Below are positions 26,621 through 35,451 of a DNA stretch of 64,000 nucleotides, piece by piece (positions within the stretch are counted from its first letter, which is position 1; every line of letters starts with the position of its first letter). The stretch lies in the NCBI RefSeq assembly GCF_045290345.1, contig NZ_CP155447.1, positions 8,432,001 to 8,496,000 of the forward strand, written 5' to 3'. This DNA comes from Singulisphaera sp045290345 (GTDB taxonomy: Bacteria; Planctomycetota; Planctomycetia; Isosphaerales; Isosphaeraceae). The notes under the pieces are model-generated. The model did no database searches and was not told where the DNA came from. It saw only the letters and a list, made by a program, of their open reading frames with translations. The position numbers and the translations under genes are program-made.

Positions 26621-27928
26621 ATGTCCGAGCTGAACCGCAGGACTTTTCTTTCCGCGGCCGCCGGTACCGTGGCCACGGCGAGCCTGGCCGCCAGAGCCTC
26701 GGCCGAGGGGCCGAACGAGACCATCCGCGCCGCGGTCTTGGGCGTCAATGGTCGGGGCAAGACTCACATTGAGGGCTTCACGGGGACCAAAGGGGTCAAA
26801 GTGGCCGTGCTTTGCGACCCCGATCAAAAAGTCCTCGATGAGCGACTCAATCAGTTCGAGAAGACGCACGGCTATCGGCCCGAAGGGGTGAGCGACCTTC
26901 GCAAGGTTTACGACCGCAAAGATATTGATGTCGTGAGCGTGGCGACGCCGAATCACTGGCATTCGCTGGCGACGATCTGGGCCTGTCAGGCCGGCAAGGA
27001 TGTCTATGTCGAGAAGCCTGGCAGCCACAATGTGTTCGAAGGCCGAAAGATGGTCGACGCGGCCAAGAAGTATGAGCGGGTCGTCCAGCATGGGGTGCAA
27101 CTGCGCAGTTCCGAGGCCGTGCGCGAGGCCGTCGATCATCTGCGGAAGGGGCTGATCGGCAAGGTCTACATGGCCCGAGGGCTCGTTTATCGTGACCGGG
27201 CCTCGATTGGCCACGCGAAGGACCCGGACAAGGCGCCGGCGACTCTGAACTGGGATCTCTGGCAAGGCCCGGCTCAGGAGCGAGAGTTCTCCAAGCGGAT
27301 CGTCCACTACAACTGGCACTGGCACTGGAACTACGGCAACGGTGACGTCGGCAACCAAGGGGTTCACGAGACCGACATGTGTCTCTGGGGGCTTGGCCTG
27401 GAAACGCTCCCCTCGTCGATCGTCGCCATGGGAGGGAAGTTCCTCTGGGACGATGATAAAGAGACCCCCGAATTGCTCTCCAGCAGCTACATGTTCCCCG
27501 AGCAGAACCAGATGATCGAGTTCGAGGTCCGTCCCTGGGCCACGAACCCCGAAGCCGGCGCCGGGGTCGGGAACATCTTCTATGGCTCGGAGGGCTACCT
27601 CGTCATCAAAGGTTATAACCAGTACGAGTCGTTCCTCGGCCGCCATGGCAAAGAGATTGGTCCCAAGGGCTCAGACGGTGATCCCGTCGCCAAGCACTTC
27701 GCCAACTTCATCGACGCGGTCCGCAGTCGCGACGTCAAGTCACTCCATGCTCCGGTTGAGACGGCGCACTACAGCTCGGGCCTGGCTCACCTCGGCAACA
27801 TCGCCTACCGCGTCGGTCGTCGGCTCAATTTCGATCCGGTGGCCGAGAAGTTCATCGGTGACAGCGAGGCCGATGCCATGCTGACGCGCAACTATCGTCC
27901 CCCGTATGTGGTACCCAACGAGGTCTGA
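26621..27928 (+). CDS. Gfo/Idh/MocA family oxidoreductase (Tat-exported)
   Basis: The 435-residue product has a twin-arginine leader (NRRTFLSAAAGTVATASLA) and the complete Gfo/Idh fold: RAAVLGVNGRGKTHIEGF for the dinucleotide site, AVLCDPDQKVLDERL, DVVSVATPNHWHSLA, the Glu-Lys-Pro of DVYVEKPGSHN, and QHGVQLRSS. The substrate lobe includes NWDLWQGPAQ, HYNWHWHWNYGNGDVGNQG and HETDMCLWGLG. Such planctomycete proteins are predicted to act on sugars or glycosides with a tightly bound NAD(H), having been folded with cofactor before Tat export. I chose the ATG at 26621, with AAAGGG upstream; the frame stays open to 26354 but that part is not protein-like. It is intact, unlike the relative at 21593-22937. 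Confidence 0.9.
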   Translation: MSELNRRTFLSAAAGTVATASLAARASAEGPNETIRAAVLGVNGRGKTHIEGFTGTKGVKVAVLCDPDQKVLDERLNQFEKTHGYRPEGVSDLRKVYDRKDIDVVSVATPNHWHSLATIWACQAGKDVYVEKPGSHNVFEGRKMVDAAKKYERVVQHGVQLRSSEAVREAVDHLRKGLIGKVYMARGLVYRDRASIGHAKDPDKAPATLNWDLWQGPAQEREFSKRIVHYNWHWHWNYGNGDVGNQGVHETDMCLWGLGLETLPSSIVAMGGKFLWDDDKETPELLSSSYMFPEQNQMIEFEVRPWATNPEAGAGVGNIFYGSEGYLVIKGYNQYESFLGRHGKEIGPKGSDGDPVAKHFANFIDAVRSRDVKSLHAPVETAHYSSGLAHLGNIAYRVGRRLNFDPVAEKFIGDSEADAMLTRNYRPPYVVPNEV

Positions 27929-27960
27929 TCGACCTGAGTCGCCGGGGCATTTGCTTCGCT

Positions 27961-28034
27961 TGTAGGGTGGGTGTGACCCACCATCTTATGGGGTTATCAA
28001 GAACCCGGTTTGTGGTGGGCCTTGCCCTCCTACA
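27961..28034. repeat. REP-like inverted repeat upstream of the GH43 gene
   Basis: TGTAGGGTGGGTGTGACCCACC at the left and its imperfect reverse complement ending GCCCTCCTACA at the right form a hairpin of about 24-base arms. It belongs to the family at 11453-11531 and 39598-39679 (core GTAGGGTGGG...CCCACCA). It lies between two rightward genes. Confidence 0.65.
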
Positions 28035-28148
28035 AGAGCGATTGGATCCGGCCTTGCCGTATTGTCGGAACGTCGTTCTGGTCGATAAGGCCTGGGACTC
28101 ATCCGTCGATTTTCGACTCTCGTATTTCCGTCGCCGGAGCGTTCGACC

Positions 28149-29603
28149 ATGCCGGGAGGCTTCTCCCTCCGTCTTGCCGCCTGCCTGCTCTTCGTGAATG
28201 TTTTGGCCCTGGAGAAAAGGGCCACGGGTGAGGAGGTCGTCGACTTCTATAACGTCATCGCGCCGGAGGGGGCCGACCCTTGGCTCTGGTTCCATGAGGG
28301 CCAGTACTACGCTGCGGTGACGACGGGCGGAAACATCACGCTTTCTCGGTCACGCTCGCTTTCCAATCTGGGGGCGGGGGAGCGAAAGGTGGTCTGGAGC
28401 TCTTCGCCCGGGACGCCGGTCGACAAGAATCTCTGGGCCCCCGAGCTCCACCGGCTGGGGAAGGCGTGGTACATCTACGTCGCGGCTGATCACGGGGACA
28501 ATGCGAACCATCGCATGTACGTTCTCGAAAATCAGGCGGACGACCCATTCGAAGGCAAGTTTGTTTTCAAGTCACAAATCGTCGATCCGAATCACGATCG
28601 TTGGGCGATCGATGGCACCGTGCTCAAGGTCGGTGAGAAGCTCTTCTTCGTCTGGTCGGGCTGGGAGGGTGCCGAAGATCTCCGGCAGAATCTCTACATC
28701 GCGCCGATGAGCGATCCCTGGACCCTGTCCGGGCCACGGGTCGAGATTTCCCGGCCGACCCATCCTTGGGAAATCCAGGGGGGGCCCCCCGCGGTCAACG
28801 AGGGACCTCAGGTCCTGGTCAAAGACCGGCTCATTCATCTCATCTATTCGGCCAGTGGAAGCTGGACCGATGCGTATTGCCTGGGCCGGCTTACCGCCGC
28901 GATCGACAGCGATCTCCTCACGCCCGCGTCGTGGAAGAAGCACGACAGCCCTGTGTTCGAAACCGCACATGGAGTCTATGGGCCGGGGCATTGCTCGTTC
29001 ACCAAGTCTCCGGATGGGCGGGAAGATTGGATCGTCTACCACTCGGCGCGGCACCAGGGGGCGGGATGGAAGCGGCTGATCCGTGCTCAGCCATTCTCGT
29101 GGGATGCGGGCGGACTTCCCCAGTTTGGGTCCCCTGCCCCGCCCGATCGCCCGATCAGGATCCCTGGGGGGGAACCTGCCCGCCAACGCTATGAGGCCGA
29201 AGCGGCCTCGCTGGCCGGTTCCGCGCGCATCGCGCGCCAGACCAGCGCGTCTCGCGGTGCCAAGGTCCAGCTCTCTGGGGCCGGCGACAGTTCGCTCACC
29301 CTCGTGGCCACGGTCAAGGAGGCGGGGGCCTACGTCGTTTCCATTCGCTACCTCAACGCATCGGAACGACGTGGCACGGCGACCCAAACCCTGACGGTCG
29401 ATGACGGCGCTCCCCACGGCGTTTCGTACCATTTTACGGGACCTGACGACTGGTCGAATGCATTCATCTCCGTCTCTCTGAAGGCAGGACCGAATCGCAT
29501 TCGGCTGAGCCGGGGCGAGCGGACGGCCGAGGTTGACTGCATCGACGTCACCCCCGTCGAGAAGCGGAACACGACGCGTCGGTCCGTATTGATTCTCAAA
29601 TAA
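28149..29603 (+). CDS. glycoside hydrolase family 43-type enzyme with C-terminal carbohydrate-binding domain
   Basis: This 484-residue exported enzyme has a signal peptide (SLRLAACLLFVNVLA) and a five-bladed propeller of the GH43 kind. Candidate catalytic residues are Asp in EGADPWLWFH (general base), Asp in RWAIDGTVLK (pKa modulator) and Glu in AVNEGPQVLV (acid). LWAPELHRLGKAWYIYV is a further family hallmark. It likely removes L-arabinofuranose or xylose side chains. Residues about 350-470 form a CBM6/35-like beta-sandwich (RYEAEAASLAGSA, GAYVVSIRYLNAS, GPNRIRLSRGE, VDCIDV). The gene follows the Gfo/Idh gene and precedes a GH5-like gene on the same strand, a small carbohydrate-degradation cluster. 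The exact substrate cannot be read from sequence. Confidence 0.88.
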   Translation: MPGGFSLRLAACLLFVNVLALEKRATGEEVVDFYNVIAPEGADPWLWFHEGQYYAAVTTGGNITLSRSRSLSNLGAGERKVVWSSSPGTPVDKNLWAPELHRLGKAWYIYVAADHGDNANHRMYVLENQADDPFEGKFVFKSQIVDPNHDRWAIDGTVLKVGEKLFFVWSGWEGAEDLRQNLYIAPMSDPWTLSGPRVEISRPTHPWEIQGGPPAVNEGPQVLVKDRLIHLIYSASGSWTDAYCLGRLTAAIDSDLLTPASWKKHDSPVFETAHGVYGPGHCSFTKSPDGREDWIVYHSARHQGAGWKRLIRAQPFSWDAGGLPQFGSPAPPDRPIRIPGGEPARQRYEAEAASLAGSARIARQTSASRGAKVQLSGAGDSSLTLVATVKEAGAYVVSIRYLNASERRGTATQTLTVDDGAPHGVSYHFTGPDDWSNAFISVSLKAGPNRIRLSRGERTAEVDCIDVTPVEKRNTTRRSVLILK

Positions 29604-29773
29604 CGAACTTCTGTCGCCCCGAACGGGCGACCGTCAACCGCGGCGATCTTGCTCAGACGGTCGCTCCTCCGCGAGTGCCCAAACCGCGCTCGTCGGGACG
29701 TCTGTGCGGTCGTTCTTCTCCTGACTCCGTGTCAGCCGTGGCACCTTGTGTATCTTTACGAGGATCTCTCTCC

Positions 29774-30889
29774 ATGCGATTCCGCCTCCCTTTGTTTCTT
29801 GCCGCGACGCTCGTCATGGCACTGGTCGCGTCCCCCGCGCAGGCGGGTGAGCGTTGGTCTGTTGAGAAGGCCAACGCATGGCAGCGCCAGCATGGCTGGC
29901 TCGTCGGCTGCAACTACGCACCCCAAACCGCGATCAATCAACTCGAGATGTGGCAGGCCGATACCTTCGACCTCGCGACGATCGATCGCGAGCTGGGATG
30001 GGCCCAGGACCTTGGTTTCAACAGCGTCCGGGTCTTTCTCCACGACCTGCTCTGGGAGCAGGACCGTGAAGGTTTGCTCAAGCGGATGGAGCAATTCCTC
30101 GTCGTCGCGGCGAAGCACAAGATCGGCGTGGTCTTTGTCCCGTTCGACAGCGTCTGGGATCCATTTCCGCGTGCGGGCAAGCAACGTGCTCCTCGCCCCC
30201 ACGTTCACAACTCGGGCTGGGTGCAGAGCCCGGGCCTCGAGGTTCTCAAGGATCCCGCCCGGGTCGATCAGCTCGAAAGCTACGTCAAAGGGGTCATCTC
30301 CCACTTCAAGAACGATTCCCGAATCCATGCGTGGGACCTGATCAACGAACCTGACAATCCCAACAAGTCGAGCTACGGCACGAAGGAGCCCAAGGATAAG
30401 GCGGAGCTTGGGCTGAGGCTGACCCGCAAGGCGTTTGAGTGGGCCCGCGCGGTCGACCCGACGCAGCCTTTGACCTCAGGTGTCTGGCAAGGGGATTGGT
30501 CAGAAGAGAAGATGTCTCCCATTGCCCGGTTCCAGCTCGAGTCCTCCGACGTGATCAGCTTCCACAGCTATGATCCGTTGCCCGTCTTGAAGAAGCGGGT
30601 TGAGTCACTTCAGCGCTACGGCCGGCCCCTGCTCTGCACCGAGTACATGGCCCGCCCCAACGGAAGCACGTTCGAGGGGATTCTCCCCTATCTCAAGGAA
30701 CAGAAAATCGCCGCGTACAATTGGGGCTTTGTGGCTGGGAAGACCCAGACGCAATACCCCTGGGACTCCTGGACCCGCGAATACACGGGAGAGCCCCCCG
30801 TCTGGTTCCACGAGATCCTTCGTGGTGATGGTTCGCCTTACATCGCCAAGGAAGTGGACTTCCTCAAGAATTTGAACCGGACCAAATGA
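29774..30889 (+). CDS. GH5-like (clan GH-A) glycoside hydrolase
   Basis: The 371-residue protein has a signal peptide (RFRLPLFLAATLVMALVASPAQA) and a (beta/alpha)8 barrel with clan GH-A signatures: GFNSVRVFLHDLLWEQ, the acid/base Glu in WDLINEPDNP and the nucleophile Glu in PLLCTEYMARPNG near residue 285. A Trp-rich C-terminal strand (AAYNWGFVAGKTQT, YPWDSW) follows. It probably cleaves a beta-linked polysaccharide such as a xylan or mannan, or acts on oligosaccharides released by the neighbouring GH43 enzyme. The ATG at 29774 has GAGGA nine bases upstream; the open frame back to 29675 has no leader. The gene is 170 bases after GH43 and probably belongs to the same unit. Confidence 0.86.
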   Translation: MRFRLPLFLAATLVMALVASPAQAGERWSVEKANAWQRQHGWLVGCNYAPQTAINQLEMWQADTFDLATIDRELGWAQDLGFNSVRVFLHDLLWEQDREGLLKRMEQFLVVAAKHKIGVVFVPFDSVWDPFPRAGKQRAPRPHVHNSGWVQSPGLEVLKDPARVDQLESYVKGVISHFKNDSRIHAWDLINEPDNPNKSSYGTKEPKDKAELGLRLTRKAFEWARAVDPTQPLTSGVWQGDWSEEKMSPIARFQLESSDVISFHSYDPLPVLKKRVESLQRYGRPLLCTEYMARPNGSTFEGILPYLKEQKIAAYNWGFVAGKTQTQYPWDSWTREYTGEPPVWFHEILRGDGSPYIAKEVDFLKNLNRTK

Positions 30890-31070
30890 TCGAGGCCGTC
30901 CCGGCTTGATCTCCGAGACAAGTTGGCGAGCGGGTCGTTGCCCTGGCGGTGGGTTCTCAACTGAGAGCACACCGTCTTGGCATCGATCCGCTCGCCGTTT
31001 CATTGCCGACGATCCGCCACTTGTCCCAGATCCAGGCGTGGTCGCCTTCTCTCCGTGATGCCCGGACTGG

Positions 31071-31628
31071 TTACGCCGAGCTGGATTTTCGACGTCGTCG
31101 CCTCCTTGTTTTTTGATTCGTGGGATGAGCTTCTCCGTCATCGTGATTGCTGGGATCGGGGCTGTCGCCGAGCACGTGCGAGACTCCTTGGAGACTGGAC
31201 AGGATGATCAAGGCCAGGACCGTTCCCAGAATGGCCGTGGCTTCGCGTCCGATGCCGGCCGCGACACCCACGGCCGCGGTCAACCAGAGACCGGCGGCCG
31301 TGGTCAGTCCCTTGATCTCATGCTGATCGGCCTGCTTCAGGATCGCCCCGCCTCCGATGAATCCGATGCCGGTTGCGATCCCTTGGATGACGCGGCTCAT
31401 GTCGGACATACTCGTTCCCACTTGCTGCGCGATCAAGACGAAGAGGGCCGCTCCGAGGGCCACGAGCATGTGCGTGCGCAGCCCCGCCGCCTTACCCGAC
31501 CGCTGTCGCTCGAACCCCAGTACGCCGCCTAAAATGGCCGCGACCAGCAGGCGGACGCCCATCTGGAGGGCCTGAGCGAATTCCTGCAAATCCGAAAAAT
31601 CATGGACCAGCGCCTGCCACCAACTCAT
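31071..31628 (-). CDS. MgtC/SapB family membrane protein
   Basis: The 185-residue protein has the MgtC pattern: LLVAAILGGVLGFERQRSGKAAGLRTHMLVALGAALF, then GIATGIGFIGGGAILK and GLTTAAGLWLTAAVGVAAG, and a last helix LGTVLALIIL. About four to five membrane helices are visible. MgtC proteins act in magnesium-limited growth and modulate ATP synthase in pathogens; the role in free-living planctomycetes is not known. The C-terminus ends in a run of Arg and Ser (TRRRRRRKSSS), which would lie on the cytoplasmic side. It converges with the GH5-like gene; the 181-base gap between them holds nothing I recognise. Confidence 0.9.
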   Translation of the reverse strand: MSWWQALVHDFSDLQEFAQALQMGVRLLVAAILGGVLGFERQRSGKAAGLRTHMLVALGAALFVLIAQQVGTSMSDMSRVIQGIATGIGFIGGGAILKQADQHEIKGLTTAAGLWLTAAVGVAAGIGREATAILGTVLALIILSSLQGVSHVLGDSPDPSNHDDGEAHPTNQKTRRRRRRKSSSA

Positions 31629-31715
31629 CGTGCCGAACCCCTCATGAATCGTCGTCGCGAGCCGAGCGAAATGTGCCGCCTCCGAAATTCGTAAGCCGGC
31701 GGTCAGCCAACCGCG

Positions 31716-34322
31716 TCATGGCGTTTCCTGCTCGGTTCCTACGAATTTCGCCGGATAGGGGGCACTTTCGCCTCGCGCTGCGTACCAGAGAATACGGTTG
31801 AATGTATTTTCATCAGCTTCGTCCGCTTCGTCGAGGTCCAAGGCCAGCGATTCCTTGGCCCAGTGCAGGGCTTGGCCTGTCAGCTTGGCGAGTGGAGGAT
31901 TCATCTCGTCGAGCTCGATTCGGTTGGGAGTCAAGGTATAAGGGGTCAGGTCCGGCTTGGCCTGAAAGCAGTCCCGCATGGCGGTGGCCGAGAGATCGAG
32001 CTGATTCATCGGGGGGAGCCCGAGGATCAGTTCGATCGTCTTGACCATGCCCGTCTGGTTATAGCTCGTCGAGTCGACATACTTGCGCTTGGTGTAGGGG
32101 CTGATGACCAGGGCGACCGTGCGGTGGGAGTCGACGTGGTCGAAGCCGGCTTGCGGGTCATCCTCGACGATGAAGAAGCAGGTGTCCTTCCAGAACTGGC
32201 TCTTGCTCACGGCCTCGACAACCTGACCGAGTGCCAGGTCGTTGTCCGCAACCATCGCCCGAGGGGTCGGTGAGCCGGGTCGGGTTCCGCTCGTGTGATC
32301 GCAGGGAAGAAAGAGGTACACGAGGTTCGGGAATTCCCCTTTGCGCTCGTATTCGGCCAATTCTTTGATGAAGAGTTTCGCTCGGTAGACGTCGGGAATC
32401 GACATGACGAAGCCGGGATAGGCGGGGTGAGAGTAAGGTTCGAGCGATTTGACATTCACCTTGGCCTCGACCTTGAACTTGCCGGCATTCGTCTTGAACT
32501 CTTCGTACATGTCCGCCCAGGTGGCGCCTTTCGGAGCGCTTCCCTTGACGAACTCACCGAAGTTGAAAAACGTTTTCTTGCGTTCGAGCGCGTTGTCCCA
32601 CAAGAAGCCGCTGGAGGCGAAGGCGAGCGGGTCGCTCCCCTCGTAGGGATAACTCCGGGTGAAGCCCCCGAAGGCCTTTTCCAGATAGTCGGTCACGTAC
32701 GCTTCATTCACCCACTGGTGGCCGTCTGCGCTCAGTACGCCGCTGCAATAGAAGTTGTCGAACAGGGTGAACTCACGGGCCAACTTGTGGTGGTTCGGCG
32801 TCACGTCCTCGCCGAACATGACCAGGTTCGGATCGCCGTTGCCTTCAGCCATGTCGCCGAAGACCTGATCATAGGTGCGATTTTCCTTGATCACATAGAT
32901 CACGTGCTTGAAGACGGACGGTTCGCCGTGTCGTTGGGGAACGGGCACCGCCGCCACATCCGGCCGCGCCTTTTCCAGGCCAGTCAGGCTATAAGCCAGG
33001 CGGTTGTTGGTGTTGACCTCGGCGGTCTGCTTGGCGAGCTGCTCGTCGTCGGGCACCGGGATGATCGAAACGCTGCCGAGGTAGTCGTGCGAGTTCATCC
33101 CTTCCTTTTCGGGCCGGGGCTCACGCTCGTTCCCCTTGAGCCGACTGAGTGAGCCCACTCCCTTGATGTTGGCGACGAAGAGCGTCTTTCCATCGTTCGA
33201 CACGAGCACCGCGCCGGGATACCAGCCGGTCGGAATCAGGCCCGAGAGCCGGCTGTCCTGTGATTGCGGGGGGTTGGATTTCGAGGACGATGACCTGGCG
33301 CCGAGTCGAACCACGGCGATGCAATTATTGGTGCCGTTGGCGACGTAGAGCGTTTCACCGTTCGGACTGAGGGCCAACGCGTTGCAACCACTGCCGAACG
33401 GCAAACGGCCTTCGGGCCGGCAGGAGATCGTCTCGACAACCTCGTCGGTCTCGGTCCGAATCACAGAGACTGTGTCGCTGTTGGCGTTGGCCACGTAGAC
33501 GAAGCGACCAGCGGGGTCGGAGATCATGCCCGAGGGATGAAGGCCGACGTCGATCGACCTGACTTGCCGCCACACTCCGTCCGTTCTTTTCACGACGGAG
33601 ACGGTTCCATGATCGGCGATCCCGCGGCTATCGACGCGTGCCGGTGTGCCGGAACTGTCGGCCTGCGGATCGCCCTCTTTCGGAGGGTTGCCCCCCCAGT
33701 TCGTGACGTAGCACAGATCAGGACTGACGCAGCAGACCGTATAAGGAGCCACACCGACCTGGATGTTCTGCTCCACCTTGCCGCTGGCGAGGTTGACGAG
33801 TTGAACGGTATTGCCTCGCGTGGATGTCACCCAGATCGCCTTGTCCGAGAGTCGGGCGATCCCGGCAGGGTGCGCTGCGCCTTTGACGGCTGGTTTCTTC
33901 AACTTCACCGACTTGATCCATGAATACTCGTCACCGTTCATTCGGGCCGCGATTTGGACCTCGTCTTTGGCGTCAGTTGCATAGACTCGCCCCTCTTCGA
34001 CGAGTAGGCCGGTGACGCTGAACCCCGCGCGTGACGTGAGCGTCTGCCGGATCTTACCGGTCGAGGAATCCACAAAAATCAGATCTTTGAGATTCTTGAC
34101 GACCAGGGTCCGCCCGTCGTCGATCAGCGCCAGGTCGACCGGCCGGCCTGGAAAGAGGACCTGAATTCCCGCCGGATTAAGAATCTGGTTGGTCGGGACG
34201 ACGATCCGCCCATCCGGTTGGCGACCGACCTTGAGCCTGTCGCGTTCATCGGCCCGAGAACTCGAGGTTGCGATGAGAGTGAGGACGAAGAGTGTGAGGA
34301 GCCGTCGGGGAGGAAGCGGCAT
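31716..34322 (-). CDS. YncE-type beta-propeller fused to a phosphoesterase (phospholipase C/acid phosphatase family)
   Basis: This 868-residue exported protein has two parts. Residues about 30-420 are a YVTN/YncE beta-propeller with repeated motifs such as RFVYVANANSDTVSVI, ETLYVANGTNNCIAVV and KTLFVANIKGVG. Residues about 470-860 are a phosphoesterase of the alkaline-phosphatase superfamily: FKHVIYVIKENRTYDQVFGD, FTLFDNFYCSGVLSADGHQW, YLFLPCDHTSG, FIVEDDPQAGFDHVDSHR and VALVISPYTKRKYVDSTSYN. The motif spacing matches bacterial phospholipase C/acid phosphatases. The N-terminal LLTLFVLTLIATSSSRA is the signal peptide. The combination is common in planctomycetes and their relatives; the propeller may bind the substrate or a partner, but this is not shown. 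Confidence 0.88.
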   Translation of the reverse strand: MPLPPRRLLTLFVLTLIATSSSRADERDRLKVGRQPDGRIVVPTNQILNPAGIQVLFPGRPVDLALIDDGRTLVVKNLKDLIFVDSSTGKIRQTLTSRAGFSVTGLLVEEGRVYATDAKDEVQIAARMNGDEYSWIKSVKLKKPAVKGAAHPAGIARLSDKAIWVTSTRGNTVQLVNLASGKVEQNIQVGVAPYTVCCVSPDLCYVTNWGGNPPKEGDPQADSSGTPARVDSRGIADHGTVSVVKRTDGVWRQVRSIDVGLHPSGMISDPAGRFVYVANANSDTVSVIRTETDEVVETISCRPEGRLPFGSGCNALALSPNGETLYVANGTNNCIAVVRLGARSSSSKSNPPQSQDSRLSGLIPTGWYPGAVLVSNDGKTLFVANIKGVGSLSRLKGNEREPRPEKEGMNSHDYLGSVSIIPVPDDEQLAKQTAEVNTNNRLAYSLTGLEKARPDVAAVPVPQRHGEPSVFKHVIYVIKENRTYDQVFGDMAEGNGDPNLVMFGEDVTPNHHKLAREFTLFDNFYCSGVLSADGHQWVNEAYVTDYLEKAFGGFTRSYPYEGSDPLAFASSGFLWDNALERKKTFFNFGEFVKGSAPKGATWADMYEEFKTNAGKFKVEAKVNVKSLEPYSHPAYPGFVMSIPDVYRAKLFIKELAEYERKGEFPNLVYLFLPCDHTSGTRPGSPTPRAMVADNDLALGQVVEAVSKSQFWKDTCFFIVEDDPQAGFDHVDSHRTVALVISPYTKRKYVDSTSYNQTGMVKTIELILGLPPMNQLDLSATAMRDCFQAKPDLTPYTLTPNRIELDEMNPPLAKLTGQALHWAKESLALDLDEADEADENTFNRILWYAARGESAPYPAKFVGTEQETP

Positions 34323-34541
34323 GGTAGTTCATCTCACAGGAGTGACAACGAGCGGAAGTTGACGCATCAATGAAACTGTTCGATGAGGCTTGGCCCCAGA
34401 TTTTCCTGAGGATTCAAGCCGTGATCTGAGCGCTGGGAGACCGTCTTCCCGACGCATCAAGGAGGGGGGCGGAGAGCACTCGCGGTTCCCGCAAATCCAC
34501 GCCCGGCGAAAAATCGCACAGCGCGAAGGGATGCGGCCGAT

Positions 34542-35270
34542 TCAGCGGGTGTTCCCACTCCGCCGAGACGCCAGAAGCGGCTGCACGACGCGAAGAATCT
34601 CCTCGGTGATGACTTGATGTCCTGCCGGGTTCGGGTGGCAGCCGTCTGTGGTCCACTTCATCAGTGAGACCCCGTCTTGGCGGGCGGCGGACCAGGCCGC
34701 GTAGTGGTCGACGAGCGGCAGCTTGCGCTCGCGAGCGATCGTTCGGACCACTGCAACGAAGGGCTCCAGGCGGAGGTTCGGATTCTCACCGAGCCCATTC
34801 GGTTGGGCGTCGTCGGCCCACCGCGGCGGAGTCATGAGGACGGTTTTGGCTCCGTCCCGTTCGATTCGTGCGATCAGCTCGAGGAGGTTGTTTCGATACT
34901 GATCGACCGTGAGTCGACTGGCGCCCTTGCCGATGTCGACGTAGCTGTCGTTGGTGCCGTACATCATCAGGACGACGTCGGGTCGGTTCGTTGTGAGAAC
35001 CACATCGAGCCGCTTGAGTGCCTGGTCGGTCCGTTCTCCACCGATCCCCACGTTGATGATCGAGGAGTCGAAGCCACGAGCCTTGAGCGTCGACTCGAGC
35101 TGACCGCCGAAGGTTTGGTCGTGGGCGACGCCGGGGCGCACCCCCTTGGTGATCGAGTCGCCCAGCAAGAGGACACGGGGCGCTGGCTCCGCGGCATCCA
35201 TCCTCAAGGGCAGGATCACGAGAAGGAGTAAGAAAAAAAGGATGGGTTTGTGGGTGGTCGGGTGAATCAT
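34542..35270 (-). CDS. secreted SGNH/GDSL-type esterase
   Basis: The 242-residue product carries the SGNH blocks: block I LLLGDSITKGVRPG (catalytic Ser), block II Gly in NVGIGGERT, block III YGTNDSY and block V DGCHPNPAGH (Asp and His). A Leu-rich signal segment (PILFFLLLLVILPLRMDA) precedes the domain, so it works outside the cytoplasm. Likely substrates are acetyl groups on polysaccharides or lipids. I prefer the ATG at 35270 over a GTG six codons upstream (35288). Its neighbours on the same strand are the phosphoesterase (219-base gap, nothing recognised in it) and the regulatory-repeat protein. Confidence 0.85.
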   Translation of the reverse strand: MIHPTTHKPILFFLLLLVILPLRMDAAEPAPRVLLLGDSITKGVRPGVAHDQTFGGQLESTLKARGFDSSIINVGIGGERTDQALKRLDVVLTTNRPDVVLMMYGTNDSYVDIGKGASRLTVDQYRNNLLELIARIERDGAKTVLMTPPRWADDAQPNGLGENPNLRLEPFVAVVRTIARERKLPLVDHYAAWSAARQDGVSLMKWTTDGCHPNPAGHQVITEEILRVVQPLLASRRSGNTR

Positions 35271-35451
35271 CGTGTTGGCTCGTGGCACGATGGAGACGGC
35301 GACACGTGCTGGAAGTCGAGCCAGTCATCGCCACTCCCGCGAGAGCACAATACAACGATTATCGTGCGATGTCGAGCAACCACAACAAGCCCACGTGGCA
35401 CTCAACGCCCGCTGGTGAAGCGTTCCCGTGCGCACAGGAAAGCAAATCAGG